DNA of 64,000 nt from Zantedeschia hybrid cultivar. Its lineage: Eukaryota; Streptophyta; Magnoliopsida; Alismatales; Araceae. The position numbers were made by a program, and so were the translations under genes. A model generated the notes under the pieces. It was not told where the DNA came from. It was given only the letters and a program-made list of their open reading frames with translations, and ran no database searches. Of the stretch, positions 11,809-23,104 are shown in pieces (position 1 is the first letter of the stretch; each line of letters opens with the position of its first letter). Location: the NCBI GenBank assembly GCA_030544215.1, contig JARZZO010000014.1, forward strand, positions 21,211,734 through 21,275,733. Reading direction: 5' to 3'.

Positions 11809-12876
11809 TCACACCATTTCCATTAATGTGCGATTTCTCCTTTCTAATACACCATTCATCTGAGGTGTATAAGGAGGTGTAAGCTGAGAAAAGATACCAT
11901 TATCCTTTAAGTATTTAATGAACTCAGTACTCAAGTATTCACCACCCCGATCAGATCGGATGGTTTTTATGCTCTTTCCTGTTTGTTTTTCTACTTCATT
12001 CTTAAATTCTCTGAATTTCTCAAAGGCTTCAGATTTATATTTCAATAAATATACATATCCAAACCTTAAGTAATCATCAGTGAATGTAATGAAGTATGAG
12101 AAACCACCAATGGCTTGGGTTGACATAGGACCACATACATCTGAATGTATGAGTTCTAATATGCCTTTGGCTCGTTCTCCAGTTCCACTAAATGGAGACT
12201 TAGCCATTTTACCCATTAAACATGACTCACAGGTTGCATATGATTCATAATCAAATGGATCCAAATATCCATCTTTATGCAACCTTTGGAGTCTGTTTTC
12301 ACCAATGTGTCCTAGCCTACAATGCCACAAGTAGGCTTTGTTCATTTCATACTTACTTCTCTTAATCGAAGAACCGATATGTAAATTATCATGAGACACA
12401 TTCAATATATACAATCCATTGGACAAAATAGCAGAAGCTATTAATTTATTTCTGAAATAAATTGAACAACTATTGTTCCCAAAATTTAAATTGTATCCAA
12501 TTCTATCTAAACATGAAATAGAAATGATGTTCCTTATTATGCTAGGTACATAATAACATTCATCTAATAAAAACGTGTCTCCGGATGGTAGCTTGAGCTC
12601 CACTGTCCCCACAGCGATCGCCGCAACTCTTGCGCCGTTACCTAGTCTCAGCTCCACCTCGCCGGTCCTCAGCTTACGCCTTCTTGTCAGTGCCTGCACA
12701 GAATTGCAGATATGAGATACACATCCAGTATCTAATACCCATGATGTACAATCTCTTATTGACAAGTTTACATCTATCATATAGATACCTGAAGCGTCCT
12801 GCTGCTTCACAGTTCCTTGAGCCTTGTCCTTGAGGTATTCCTTGCAATTCCTCTTCCAATGTCCTTTCTGGTGACA
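11809..12876 (-). pseudogene. Copia pol: protease and integrase
   Basis: Starts after the nonsense codon in the zinc knuckle (TAA 12877-12879) and ends at TGA 11809-11811. The protease motif reads DTGCVSHI, with Val where Ala or Ser is usual. A gag-pre-integrase HHCC segment follows (LWHCRLGH ... CESCLMGK). The integrase core has the three acidic positions visible in HSDVCGP, RSDRGGEY and LERRNRT. The TGA sits where Arg is usual just past the core, consistent with CGA to TGA change. Acts in polyprotein cleavage and DNA insertion when intact. Confidence 0.9.
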
Positions 12877-12969
12877 TTAGAAGCAATCACCTTTCTCAGC
12901 ACTTTTACCCTTGTCTTTCTTGACAACCTTTGCCTTTCTCTGAACCTTGTTTTTATTCTTTCGAAAAGC

Positions 12970-13623
12970 TTAGACTGCAAGTCTTTTCCTGTTGGTCTTA
13001 CCAACCATTAGGACTTGGGGTTTATCCTTCACAAGGTTCCCCTCAGCAGTCTTTAACATGTTCAGCAGTTCAGCTAAGGTGGCCTGGATCTTGTTCATGT
13101 TGAAATTGACAATGAACTGAGCATATGAAGGTGGAAGTGAAGAAAACACAAGGTCTGTGTGCATCTCCTTGGGAAGTGTAACCCCAAGAGCATCCAGCCT
13201 CTCCACCCACTCAATCATCTTCAGCACATGATTCTGTACTGAAGTTCCCTCTGCCATCTGAGCTTTGAACAGATTCTTCGATATCTCATATCGTTCGATT
13301 CTGCTCTGCTCACCAAAGAGCTCCTTCAAATGGAGCATGATGGATCTAGCATCCATCTCTTCATGTTGCCTCTGCAACTCATTGCTCATAGAGGCTAACA
13401 TGTAGCATTGGGCCATGGTGGAATCCTCCTTCCATTTCTCATACGCTATCATTTCCTCCTCTGGAGCATCCAATGCTGGTTCAGCAGGAGGTTCAGTATC
13501 CAAGACGTAGGCAATCTGCTCAGACCTGAGGACTATCTTCAGGTTTCTGAGCCAGTCTGAGTAATTGGTGCCTGTCAAACGGTTGGCATCAAGTATGCCT
13601 CTCAACGGGTTATGGTGAGACAT
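12970..13623 (-). pseudogene. Copia gag, N-terminal part
   Basis: 217 codons from the ATG at 13623 to TAA at 12970-12972. The N-terminal text (LTGTNYSDWLRNLKIVL) and the following helical region match the UBN2-type gag of plant copia elements. The frame continues in phase past the TAA into a basic segment and a CCHC zinc knuckle (C-F-stop-C-H-Q-K-G-H-W-K-R-N-C), where a second TAA at 12877-12879 replaces one residue. Gag and pol are therefore in a single frame, as is usual for copia. Confidence 0.88.
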
Positions 13624-15634
13624 TCTCGCCTACAGGAGATAATCAATCGATAATTAGCAGATATTCAGATTAACTAAAACAAGATATGGTCTTTTATTAT
13701 CTAGTTTTACTCCCACTAATTTTCGACGGACTGTATAACCTTCAGATATACAGAACGGGAGACGCCGAATGTCTCCTAGTGGGGATCAGAATCTCCAAGC
13801 ATCACAGTATGACCTCGGGTAAACACATAGTATCATACTGCTATCTCAGAGCAATCATCTCATGATAATTGCAACTCCTTGCAATATCCGATCGTACTTC
13901 GGCTCCCAAGTTTAATGGTCCCGGGTAAACACAGTAGACCATTATCCCCGGTCTAAGCTTTACCATCAATACGTGACAGAGTAAAGTAGAAACATAGTTC
14001 CCGGGTAAACACGTGGATGACTATATCGTTCCTCTACTCTTATCCAAAGGCATCTTATGCCATGATCAACAGTCCTCTCATCAGTTAATGGCAGACCTCG
14101 GGTAAACACATAGTATCTGCCACCACCGAATTAAGTTCTATCAATCATATTGATGGAGAGCCACGCGGTACATTCTCAATGACTCGCGCTACGGCTTAGA
14201 GTTTGTAACGAAGGTTTTGCTTATTTAATTTGGTCTCATCCTAGGTGATAGTATTAAATATATCGAATATATTTATTAATACTAATAACCTAGCAAATAT
14301 AAAGCACACGCATCACATACATGTCATTAGTGTGGTCATGGACGGCACTGCGGTTTGACTTGAGCCAGACAGTCAAACGCACACATACACACAATATAAC
14401 AACTTATATCATGAGTCTGCAAACCCATGAATGCAATGAACTCCTTCATTTTTCATCTGGTCAGCAGTTGTGGATCATCCTCGCTCCGCGTGCATCCACC
14501 TCGATCAAATTACATCGTAATTCCCAATTACATGATAATTCAGAAGAGGAAGCCTTATGGCGATTACATCAAGGAGGAAGGTAGAAATATAATGGAATAT
14601 GAGAGGGAGAGGTTCGCAGACCTCTATTTATTAATACACAATAAACCACACAATCACATTCCACATCCACAAGTAATGCCCGTCCATGACCACCATGTGT
14701 TTTATTAAACAAACCACACATGAATTGCACATCAAATGGCTAAATAAAATTTTCGAAAATAATATTAATTTTGGTTTCATAAAATCAGGGACCAAACAAA
14801 ATTTGGATTATTTAGAATTTTCGAAAACTTTAGTATTTATTGCAAGCATGCTAATTTAAATCCAATTTAAACAAGCAAATCAATAACACATCAAAAATGC
14901 ATTAAAATCTAAAATTAACGGCTTCAGAAATATTCCATGCTCTATTTGAACAATTCAAATATTTATGGGGTTAATCTAACAATTAGATTGCATAAGGTTT
15001 AATCTAACATTTAGAATTAATTCAATTAACAACCTTTTGTTAATTAATTAACATAATAAACCTTAATAAGGGCCCAATCAAAATTGAATTTAATAAAAAC
15101 AGTAAAATCATATTTTACAGATAATTATTAAACCAATTTTATAATTAAAATTTTAAAACCAAAAATTTTAATCAACTGGGCCCCTTAAAGGGCTCAGCCC
15201 TGCTGCGCCCTGGCTCGGGCCACCTGGCACGAGCCAGGGCCCAGCCGGGCCCGGTCCGGTCGGCGGCTAGGGAAACCCTAGCCGCCCGGCCGAACCGCCC
15301 GAGGTTCCCTGCAACGCAGGGAACCCGACGGCGCCGCCCCCTCTTTGGGGTCTTCTCCGGCGCCGATCCCGGCGCCGGCAGGGCACCGCACCACGCCGCC
15401 GACGAACCCCTTAGCATCCATCTCTATGGATCCGACCACATCAAAAACGCCCCGTTCTTCGTCCAACGAAGAACACGACGAAAAATCCCCAAAAATAAAT
15501 TTTTCTTCAGATTTAAATCACGATCTCATCGCAGTAATCATCTAATGATTATAAATCTTTCAAGAACATAAATCTAAGCATGGAATAAATTCGAAAACCA
15601 TAAATTTTAGAGACCGAAACGGCGAAAACACAGT
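13624..15634 (-). other. Copia RNA leader, hairpin-rich
   Basis: About 2 kb between primer site and gag, without a convincing gene. It is packed with short perfect inverted repeats: 13758-13776, 13805-13840, 13868-13885, 13913-13944, 13994-14024, 14089-14122, 14140-14154, 14943-14961, 14973-14989, 15102-15118, 15135-15152, 15207-15240 (11 bp), 15262-15286 (11 bp, 3-nt loop), 15303-15325 (10 bp, 3-nt loop), 15357-15378 (8 bp) and 15454-15474 (8 bp). Composition switches from AT-rich (14700-15170) to very GC-rich (15180-15460). Confidence 0.75.
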
Positions 15635-15654
15635 GGAACCTGGCTCTGATACCA
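15635..15654 (-). other. Copia primer binding site (tRNA-Met)
   Basis: The minus strand reads TGGTATCAGAGCCAGGTTCC one base after the LTR end. This is the standard initiator tRNA-Met primer site of plant copia elements. Confidence 0.9.
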
Positions 15655-15655
15655 C

Positions 15656-17208
15656 TGTTGGGATCGCTGTGTCGGGATCCGATCTTTAAAACGCAGCGGA
15701 ATAAAGAAGTTCGGGATCGGATCTGTCCCGTTTCGGTCGTTAAAACTAAAACCGATGTAGATCGATTTACCTTGCGCGGATTCGTATCCGCGTCCGTTTT
15801 CCGGTTCTGTCGGAGCGATGCCGCAAGTCGCGCAGATGCCCGACCTCTAGCGGTATCCACGCGGTTCTCCTCGCGATGGATCGTCCTCGCTTCCTCGCTC
15901 GCTGCGGCGCTCGAAGATCCCGTCTGACTGCGCGTAATCCGCCGCGACATGCGAATTCAGAATCCCCGTCGAACGGGAAGTGGAGCAGTTGGGAACGGCA
16001 CGCCCAGAGGAGAGAGAAAGTGGGAAGAACGAATGACGGCTAGGTCAGGGTTGCTGGCTCCGGACGTAGAATCCGTTCTTTTATAAAAAGTCAGTTTGCA
16101 GTTTTTCACAAAAACCCAGACTTATCCGAAATCCTGTCGGATTATCCATCGACTTGAAAACCATTTGCGTGTGACCCTCTAGGCCCAATTACCAGTCCAG
16201 TTAATAGCCCATTAAGTCCAGTAACCCTTTACTGACCCACTGAATTAATTAATATCCTTATATTCAATTAATCAGCCGAATTTAATGTCCCACAATAAAT
16301 TCGGACGGACTGCCGATCACGTTAGATGCCAAGCAACATCGCGTGATCCTAGATGGAACTGGGGTTATCGCAACCCTCTATTGGAACCTTTCTGTCATCG
16401 GTTAGCGCGCGGATATAATCCTTCATCCGTACAATGTTCCCGAATCGACCTAGGGCATGGTTTACTGTTAAACCCTATTTGGTCGATTCACTTGAATCAG
16501 ATGCTGCTAATCTGAATCCGATAACTCCTTATCGATTAAAGAGTCCGCCCTGGCCAGGGACTTTAAGCGCATCATTCCCGGAACATTCTCTCTCAAACAA
16601 CCAAGAGCGGATGATCCCGTATTGAACACACAATTACCTTCGAGGGCATTTCCCTGAACCCGATCACTTGACTTATTGATATCCCATGGTTAGGGATTCG
16701 TTCGTCAAGGTCAAAGCTCAGAAACCTACCAACAAGGTATCCTTGGAGTCTCAGGTCCAAGGATCATCCACGCAACCGTAACAATTGAATCGAGCTGGTT
16801 AACAGTGAGGTGATTACCATCCAGCGATTCATGGTCGGATCAGTTCAGTGAACTCATTCACCAATGAGCACCTATAGGTTCAGCATAGTGTCTCCACACA
16901 AGTGACTTATGGGATCAGTCACCCTCATCATATGAGCTGAAGTAACCTATACTAGTCTATCCGGATGTTCGATGTCCTATCTCAAACATCCTATGACTAG
17001 GAACAATTAAGAACATGTGTTTATAAGTCTTCGGTCCCGTAATTATGATCTCATCATAATCCAAAGACTATTGCACATGTTCATGGACTTCATCGTGATA
17101 CGATAAACACAGATCGAATTAATTACACACAATGAATTATTGCCATTTATTAATAATCTGAATATGTACACAGTATCGGATTGGCTTTGAGACCATCTAA
17201 TACTAACA
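15656..17208 (-). repeat. Copia 5' LTR, full length
   Basis: 1553 bp with TG...CA ends: minus strand starts TGTTAGTATTAG and ends GCGATCCCAACA next to the primer site. Full-length reference for the truncated partner at 8394-9677. Confidence 0.93.
16078..16085 (-). promoter_or_regulatory. TATA box of copia 5' LTR
   Basis: TATAAAAG on the minus strand. The matching site in the other LTR has changed to TATGAAAG. Predicted start is about 30 bp further on, near 16045. Confidence 0.55.
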
Positions 17209-20200
17209 GCCCCTCGCCAGCAGCATCCTGGAGCAGACCCCGTTCACGGCGGAGCTCCTGGCCACCGAGGTGCCCCCCAGCTTCAAACTGCCGAAGGGCC
17301 CTCTCTACGACGGAATGACAGATCCAGTCTGTCATTTCCAGAGATTCAACGCCTACCTCCGGGTCCGAGGGATCTCCGAGGCAGTCCGCTGCCGTCTTTT
17401 CCCCCTCACCCTTGAAAAAATCGCCCTCGCCTGGTTCGAGACATTGGCCCCCAACTCCATCCACTCCCTAGTCCAGTTGGGCCAATTGTTCATCGACCAG
17501 TTCTATGATGCCACCCGGCAGTGCAAGACTTCCGCCAGCTTGCTGGCCATCCGGCAAGGCCCCGCCGAGACTCTCCAAGAGTACTTCACCAAGTTCCGGA
17601 CCGAGGCCGCCCAGATCCCGAACCTCGACAGCTCGATCGCGGTTTCGGCCGTGATCAGCGGGTGCCGGGACGAGGGGCTCCTCGGCTCCATTGGGAAGCG
17701 CCATCCCCCGACCTTCCAGGATCTTGTGGCCCGGGCCCATAAGTACATGAACCGGGAGGCCCTGATGCTGTCCAGGGGTAAAAGCGCGGCCGAAGCCACT
17801 TCGGCACCTGCTCCTCAGGTAGTCCGACCTCGGCCTGAAGACCAAGAGCCCTCCCGAAAGCGATTTCGCCGGGAGGACTGGGACAGGGAGAGGCGACGGG
17901 ACCCGCAGCCGCGGTACCTACCCTTACCTGCTCCCCCTTCCCGGATGCTCATGGAGGTGAAGGGCATGCTCCGGCGGCCTAATCGCATCAAGACCGATCC
18001 TCGCCGAAGGGATCCCGGCAGGTACTGTGAATACCACCGGGAGATCGGCTACACGACGGATGAGTGCCGGCAGCTCCGGGAGGAGATCGACCGCATCATC
18101 CGGGAGGGAAAATTGCCGCAGTACCGACGGGAGCTGCCGCCGCAACAGAACCGGGACGTCCCTGCAGCGCCCAGGCAACAGCAACCCCCGGCGATAGAAG
18201 CCGCTCCTCCGCCAAAGGTGACCTCGGCCCCGGTAGAGTCATCCCATCAAAGACCTAGTTCTGGGTCTATCATGATGATATCCGGAGGGCCGGGGGAAGG
18301 ATCCAGGCCGCGGCAGCACAACACCGTAGTAGCGGTTGACGGCGAACCGAAGCGTCCTCGTTTGGAAGACATCACCTTCGGCGCCGAGGACCTGACTGAT
18401 GTTCAGGTCCCACATGATGACGCCCTCGTCGTCAATGCTGTAATAAATAACTATGATGTACATAGAATCTTTGTGGATAATGGAAGTGCCCCAAACATCT
18501 TGTTTTATGACTGTTTTGAGAAATTTGGATTGAGTGAGGCTAATATGAAGCCTCACCGGGGCCCCCTCTTCGGTTTTAACGGCTCGCCCTGCCGAGTAGA
18601 AGGTATTGTCCGACTACCTGTAACCTTAGGCTCCGCCCCCCGGCAATTAACTGTTGAAACGGACTTTGCCGTTGTAAAGATCGAGTCAGCCTACAACGCC
18701 ATATTCGGCCGAAGGCTCATCGGCGGAGTCGGGGCCGTGCCTTCATCCTTCCATCAGAAGCTGAAGTTTCATACCAGCCATGGAATAGGCGAGGCCAAAG
18801 GGAACCAAGAAGCAGCCCGGCAGTGCTACATGATCTCGGTCAAGGGGAAGACAGCAGCCGAAACCCTAACGATCGAATCATCGGCCGAGGCATCTCCGGG
18901 AGAAGCACTCCTCGCCGTCCCTATTCCGGGAGGCGAAGGACGAGTCTTGATGATAGGCTCCGGCCTGGAGAGGGGTGAAGCGGAGAAGCTTACCGAGTTC
19001 TTGAAAAAGAATCTCGACGTCTTCGCCTGGTCTCCGGCGGACATGCCCGGGGTTGACTCGGAGGTAGCAGAGCACCGACTCCATACCGATCCCGACCAGC
19101 CCCCGGTAAAGCAGAAGCGGCGCACCTTCAATCAGGAAAGGAGGGCCGCCATCCAAGCCGAGGTGCAGAAGGGGCTGGACGCCGGACACCTCCGAGAGGT
19201 ACACCATCCGGACTGGATCGCCAACGTGGTTATGGTGCCAAAGAAAGATGGCAAATGGCGTATGTGCGTGGACTTCACCAACCTCAACAAGGCCTGTCCG
19301 ATGGACAGCTTTCCGCTACCTCGGATAGACCAGGTGGTGGATGCGACTTCCGGCCACGCCTATTTAGGCTACCACCAGATCCGGATGCATCCGGACGATG
19401 AAAGCAAGACCAGCTTCACGACCGATTTGGGCCTGTACTGCTACACCCGAATGCCCTTCGGTCTGAAGAACACCGGCGCAACATATCAGCGACTGGTCAA
19501 CAAAGTGTTCGCCCCACAGCTCGGCCGAAACATGGAGGTCTATATAGACGACATGTTGGTCAAGAGCCGCGTTGTTGCAGAGCATCTGGCCGACCTGGCC
19601 GAGACTTTCTCCGCCCTCAGGCGGTACAAGATGAAACTGAACCCGGCCAAGTGCGCCTTCGGGGTAGCCTCCGGCAAGTTCCTCGGCTACATGGTCACTC
19701 ACCGAGGGGTGGAGGCTAATCCCGAGAAGGTTTCGGCCATCATGCAGATGCGCCCCCCGGCAAACCTCCGAGAGGTACAAAAGCTGAACGGGAGGATCGC
19801 AGCCCTCAGTCGCTTTATGTCGAGGTCGGCCGACTACTGTTTCCCCTTCTTTAAGCTGCTGAAGAAGGCCAACAACTTCGACTGGACGGAGGAGTGCCAG
19901 ACGGCCTTCAATCAGCTGAAGGCCTACCTCTCCAAAGTCCCCATCTTGTCCAAACCGGTTCCCGGGGAACCTCTGAGCTTGTACCTTGCAGTCTCCGAGA
20001 CGGCTCTCAGCGCCGTCCTCGTCCGAGAGCAGGAGGGCGTTCAGAAGCCGGTTTACTACACCAGCCGAACCCTACAAGGAGCAGAACTCCGGTACCTCGC
20101 CCTGGAGAAGCTGGCGCTGGCCCTCGTCTCGTCCGCAAGGAGGCTCCGGCCCTACTTTCTAGCTCATTCCGTGAAAGTCCTCACCGACCAGCCCCTGAGG

Positions 20201-20716
20201 CAGATTCTTTCCCGGCCGGAGGTGTCCGGCAGGCTGGCGAAATGGGCAATCGAGCTAGGAGAGTTCGACATCTCCTACGCCCCTCGGGTAGCAATAAAAG
20301 CCCAGGCGTTGGCGGACTTCATCGCTGAGCTTACTCCCGGCGCCTCCGCGACACCTCAGCCGGCACCCGACGTGGTCGAAGCCGAGGCTACTTCGGCACC
20401 TGCGCCACCGGACGAATGGCGACTCTTCGTGGACGGCTCCGCATGCTCCACGGACAGCGGCGCAGGATGGATCCTGGCGTCGCCCGAAGGGGTCGTCACG
20501 GAGTACGCCCTGCGCTTCTCCTTCCCAGCAACAAACAATGCCGCCGAGTACGAAGCTCTCATATCCAGCCTCCGGGCCGCGAAGAAGCTCGGCGCCCGGA
20601 AGCTAAAAGCCTTCAGCGATTCTCAGTTGATCGCCAGCCACATCTCCGGGGAGTACGAGGCTCGGGACGCGGTGATGGTGTCTTATCTTCAGGTGACTCG
20701 CAAGATCCTCACCTAA
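17209..20716 (+). pseudogene. gypsy-2 gag-protease-RT-RNase H (5' truncated by copia)
   Basis: Open in phase 2 from the copia junction to TAA at 20714-20716. Gag capsid-type domain is at about 17240-17760. A zinc-knuckle-like C-E-Y-H...C stretch is near 18025-18075. The protease has VDNGSAPNIL, the Tat-style variant of the DSG/DTG site. RT has the KDGKWRMCVDF region and catalytic YIDD near 19540. A first RNase H follows, then a second RNase H domain beginning RLFVDGSAC, typical of Tat elements. The stop falls near the end of the second RNase H; the same frame continues after it, so this is a nonsense change and not a domain boundary. The GTG at 17270 is not a real start. Confidence 0.92.
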
Positions 20717-22132
20717 TTCAATTCTTATGAAATCGTGAGGATCTCGAGAACCGAGAATACCCGGGCCGATGCGCTTTCCCGGCTGGCGTCAACCCAAGAC
20801 GGGGGTGGAGGCCGAATGATCCTCGTCGAAGAGCTCACCGAACCAAGCCTCGGCGAAACCGAAGTCATGCAAGTCACTGAGATCGAGGCCGATACGTGGA
20901 TGACCCCCCTCGTCGCTTTCCTTCTCCGAGGAGAAGTCCCACCAGATCCGAGGGAGGCGAAGCACATTCGGCAGCGCTCATCCCACTTTCTCCTTTTGGA
21001 CGGGGTGTTGTACAAGAAATCCTTCGGCCGACCACTGTTGCGGTGCCTCGACCCGGCTGAAGCCGACTACGCCACAAGAGAAGTCCATGAAGGAGTCTGC
21101 GGGGCGCATGCGGGAGGAAGGGCCTTGGCTCACAAGCTCTTGAGGCAAGGCTACTGGTGGCCAACGCTCCGAGAGGACGCTTTAGCCCTCGTGCGGCGCT
21201 GTGACCAGTGCCAGAGGTTCAGCTCCCTCATTCACCAGGCAGCCACCCTTCTGACCCCCTTATCCGATCCCTGGCCTTTCGCCCAATGGGGAATCGACCT
21301 CCTGGGACCTTTTCCCGTCGCCACCGGCCAAAGAAAATTCCTCATCGTGGCGGTCGATTATTTTACTAAGTGGGTCGAAGCCGAACCCCTCGCATCAATA
21401 ACCGATAGCAATGCTTGGAACTTCGTGTGGAAGTCTATCATTTGCCGGTTCGGCATCTCTCGGGCCATTATCTCTGACAATGGAAAGCAGTTCGACAGCC
21501 GGCGGTTCAGCGACAACTGCGCCAGCTTCGGCATACTTCACAAATTCACTTCGGTGGCGCATCCTCGGGCAAACGGCCAAGTCGAAGTCACTAACCGAAG
21601 CCTCCTGCAGGGATTGAAAACCCGCCTCGGCGAAGCTAAAGGCCGATGGGTGGAGGAGCTGCCGAGTGTTCTATGGGCCTATCGGACGACAAGCCGAACC
21701 CCCACCGGCGAAACTCCTTTCCACATGGCCTATGGGATAGAGGCCGTTATTCCTGTGGAAATCGGCCTTCCCTCTCCCAGGGTCGTTGCCTACAATCCCG
21801 AAGCCAACGAGGAAGGATTGACAGACCACCTGGACCTCATCGAAGAAACCCGAGACAAGGCTCGTATCCGGCTGGCAGCTTATCAACAGCGCATGGCCAA
21901 GTACCACAACACTCGAGTGAAGCCCCGAAGCTTTGAAGTAGGGAGTCTCGTGTTGAGGAATGCTCACGCTTCCAAGCCAGCCGAAGCCTAAGGGAAGCTT
22001 GCCCCCAACTGGGAGGGGCCCTATCGGGTCCGGGAGGTGATCAGGCGTGGAGCTTACCGGTTGGAAACCCTTTCAGGCCAACCTCTTCCTCGCACATGGA
22101 ATGTAGAGCGCCTTCGGCGTTATTATATGTAA
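20717..22132 (+). pseudogene. gypsy-2 integrase, one nonsense codon
   Basis: Same frame as the upstream part. It shows the H-H-C-C zinc binding segment (HEGVCGAHAGG ... CDQCQRF), then a DDE core with D in WGIDLLGPF, D in ISDNGKQF and E in NGQVEV. A TAA at 21989-21991 interrupts the tail. The frame then continues through a WEGPYRV (GPY-type) motif to the natural stop at 22130-22132. Would join element DNA to the host chromosome when intact. Confidence 0.9.
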
Positions 22133-22204
22133 GTCACCTCTCCCCAGGCTTTCAGCCGGAGGGTATGAATAAAGAATTCTCTTGTTCAGGATACTTGTTG
22201 CTAT

Positions 22205-22860
22205 TTTCTCTAAGTCCGTGTAAACCGTATCGGGAGTGGCTTCGGCCATGCAAACCGTACCGGGAGTGGCATGATTCTCTTAAAGTCCGCAAGTCCTTCG
22301 ATCCGACGAATGGCTTCGGCCATGTAATCCGGATCAGGACGCGGCATGGTTTTCTCTAAGTCCGTGTAAACCGTATCGGGAGTGGCTTCGGCCATGCAAA
22401 CCGTACCGGGAGCGGCATGATCCTCTTAAAGTCCGCAAGTCCTTCGATCCGACGAATGGCTTCGGCCATGTAATCCGGATCAGGACGCGGCATGGTTTTC
22501 TCTAAGTCCGTGTAAACCGTATCGGGAGTGGCTTCGGCCATGCAAACCGTACCGGGAGCGGCATGATCCTCTTAAAGTCCGCAAGTCCTTCGATCCGACG
22601 AATGGCTTCGGCCATATAATCCGGATCAGGACGCGGCATGGTTTTCTCTAAGTCCGTGTAAACCGTATCGGGAGTGGCTTCGGCCATGCAAACCGTACCG
22701 GGAGCGGCATGATCCTCTTAAAGTCCGCAAGTCCTTCGATCCAACGAATGGCTTCGGCCATGTAATCCGGATCAGGACGCGGCATGGTATTCTCTAAGTC
22801 TGCATAAGACGAAGCGGGAGTGGCTTCGGCCACCCGGACCGCGTCTAAAGCGGCCTTATC
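22205..22860 (+). repeat. 146-bp tandem repeat in gypsy-2, about 4.5 copies
   Basis: Units begin at about 22205, 22351, 22497 and 22643 and are nearly identical. A diverged partial fifth runs from 22789. Each unit contains internal sub-repeats (aaaccgta(t/c)cgggagtggc twice, and cttcggccatg twice). 146 is not a multiple of three, so the antisense open frame seen in each unit ends once per unit; I do not treat it as a gene. Confidence 0.93.
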
Positions 22861-23104
22861 TGCTGGCAAGATACTATCGACGCCCTATCTGTACCTACAT
22901 CGGATCTCGGCTTCACAAGTTATAGCGAACGACGGAAAGATCTCGGATTTCGGAAAGGCCATATCCACTCGTCATGCAGGAAACAATAAGGTAAAACCAA
23001 AAACATTCCTTGTATTCACAAACGAAAGGTAGTACAAACTCGGCCATATGCCTGGCCGAAGGCTTACAAAAACGGAAAAGCAAAAACCGAGGGGAACCCT
23101 CGTA

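Larger units (their letters stand above)
8394..17208 (-). mobile_element. Ty1-copia LTR retrotransposon, interrupted in its 3' LTR
   Basis: Direct repeats of 1284 bp (8394-9677 and 15925-17208) flank, in minus-strand order, a tRNA-Met primer site, a long leader, gag, protease, integrase, RT, RNase H and a polypurine tract. Domain order PR-INT-RT-RH is diagnostic of Ty1-copia. The left LTR lacks 269 bp present in the right LTR (15656-15924), because gypsy-1 is inserted there; the missing piece should lie left of the window. The right end (17208) abuts an open gag frame of another gypsy element, so the copia element is itself an insertion. The 5-bp target site would be 17209-17213. Confidence 0.93.

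Noticed and set aside
12807..13004. Frameshift between copia gag and the zinc knuckle
   Set aside because: Careful reading shows the gag frame continues in phase through both TAA codons into the knuckle and protease; only nonsense codons are needed.
17270..17272. GTG as the start of gypsy-2 gag-pol
   Set aside because: The frame is open and family-like right up to the copia junction at 17209, so the true start lies beyond the insertion.
22205..22860. CRISPR-like array
   Set aside because: Units are contiguous 146-bp tandem repeats with no spacers, in a plant retrotransposon.
22210..22869. Repeated 61-73-codon antisense frames over the tandem array
   Set aside because: 146 is not divisible by three, so each frame stops within its unit. 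No evidence of a protein.
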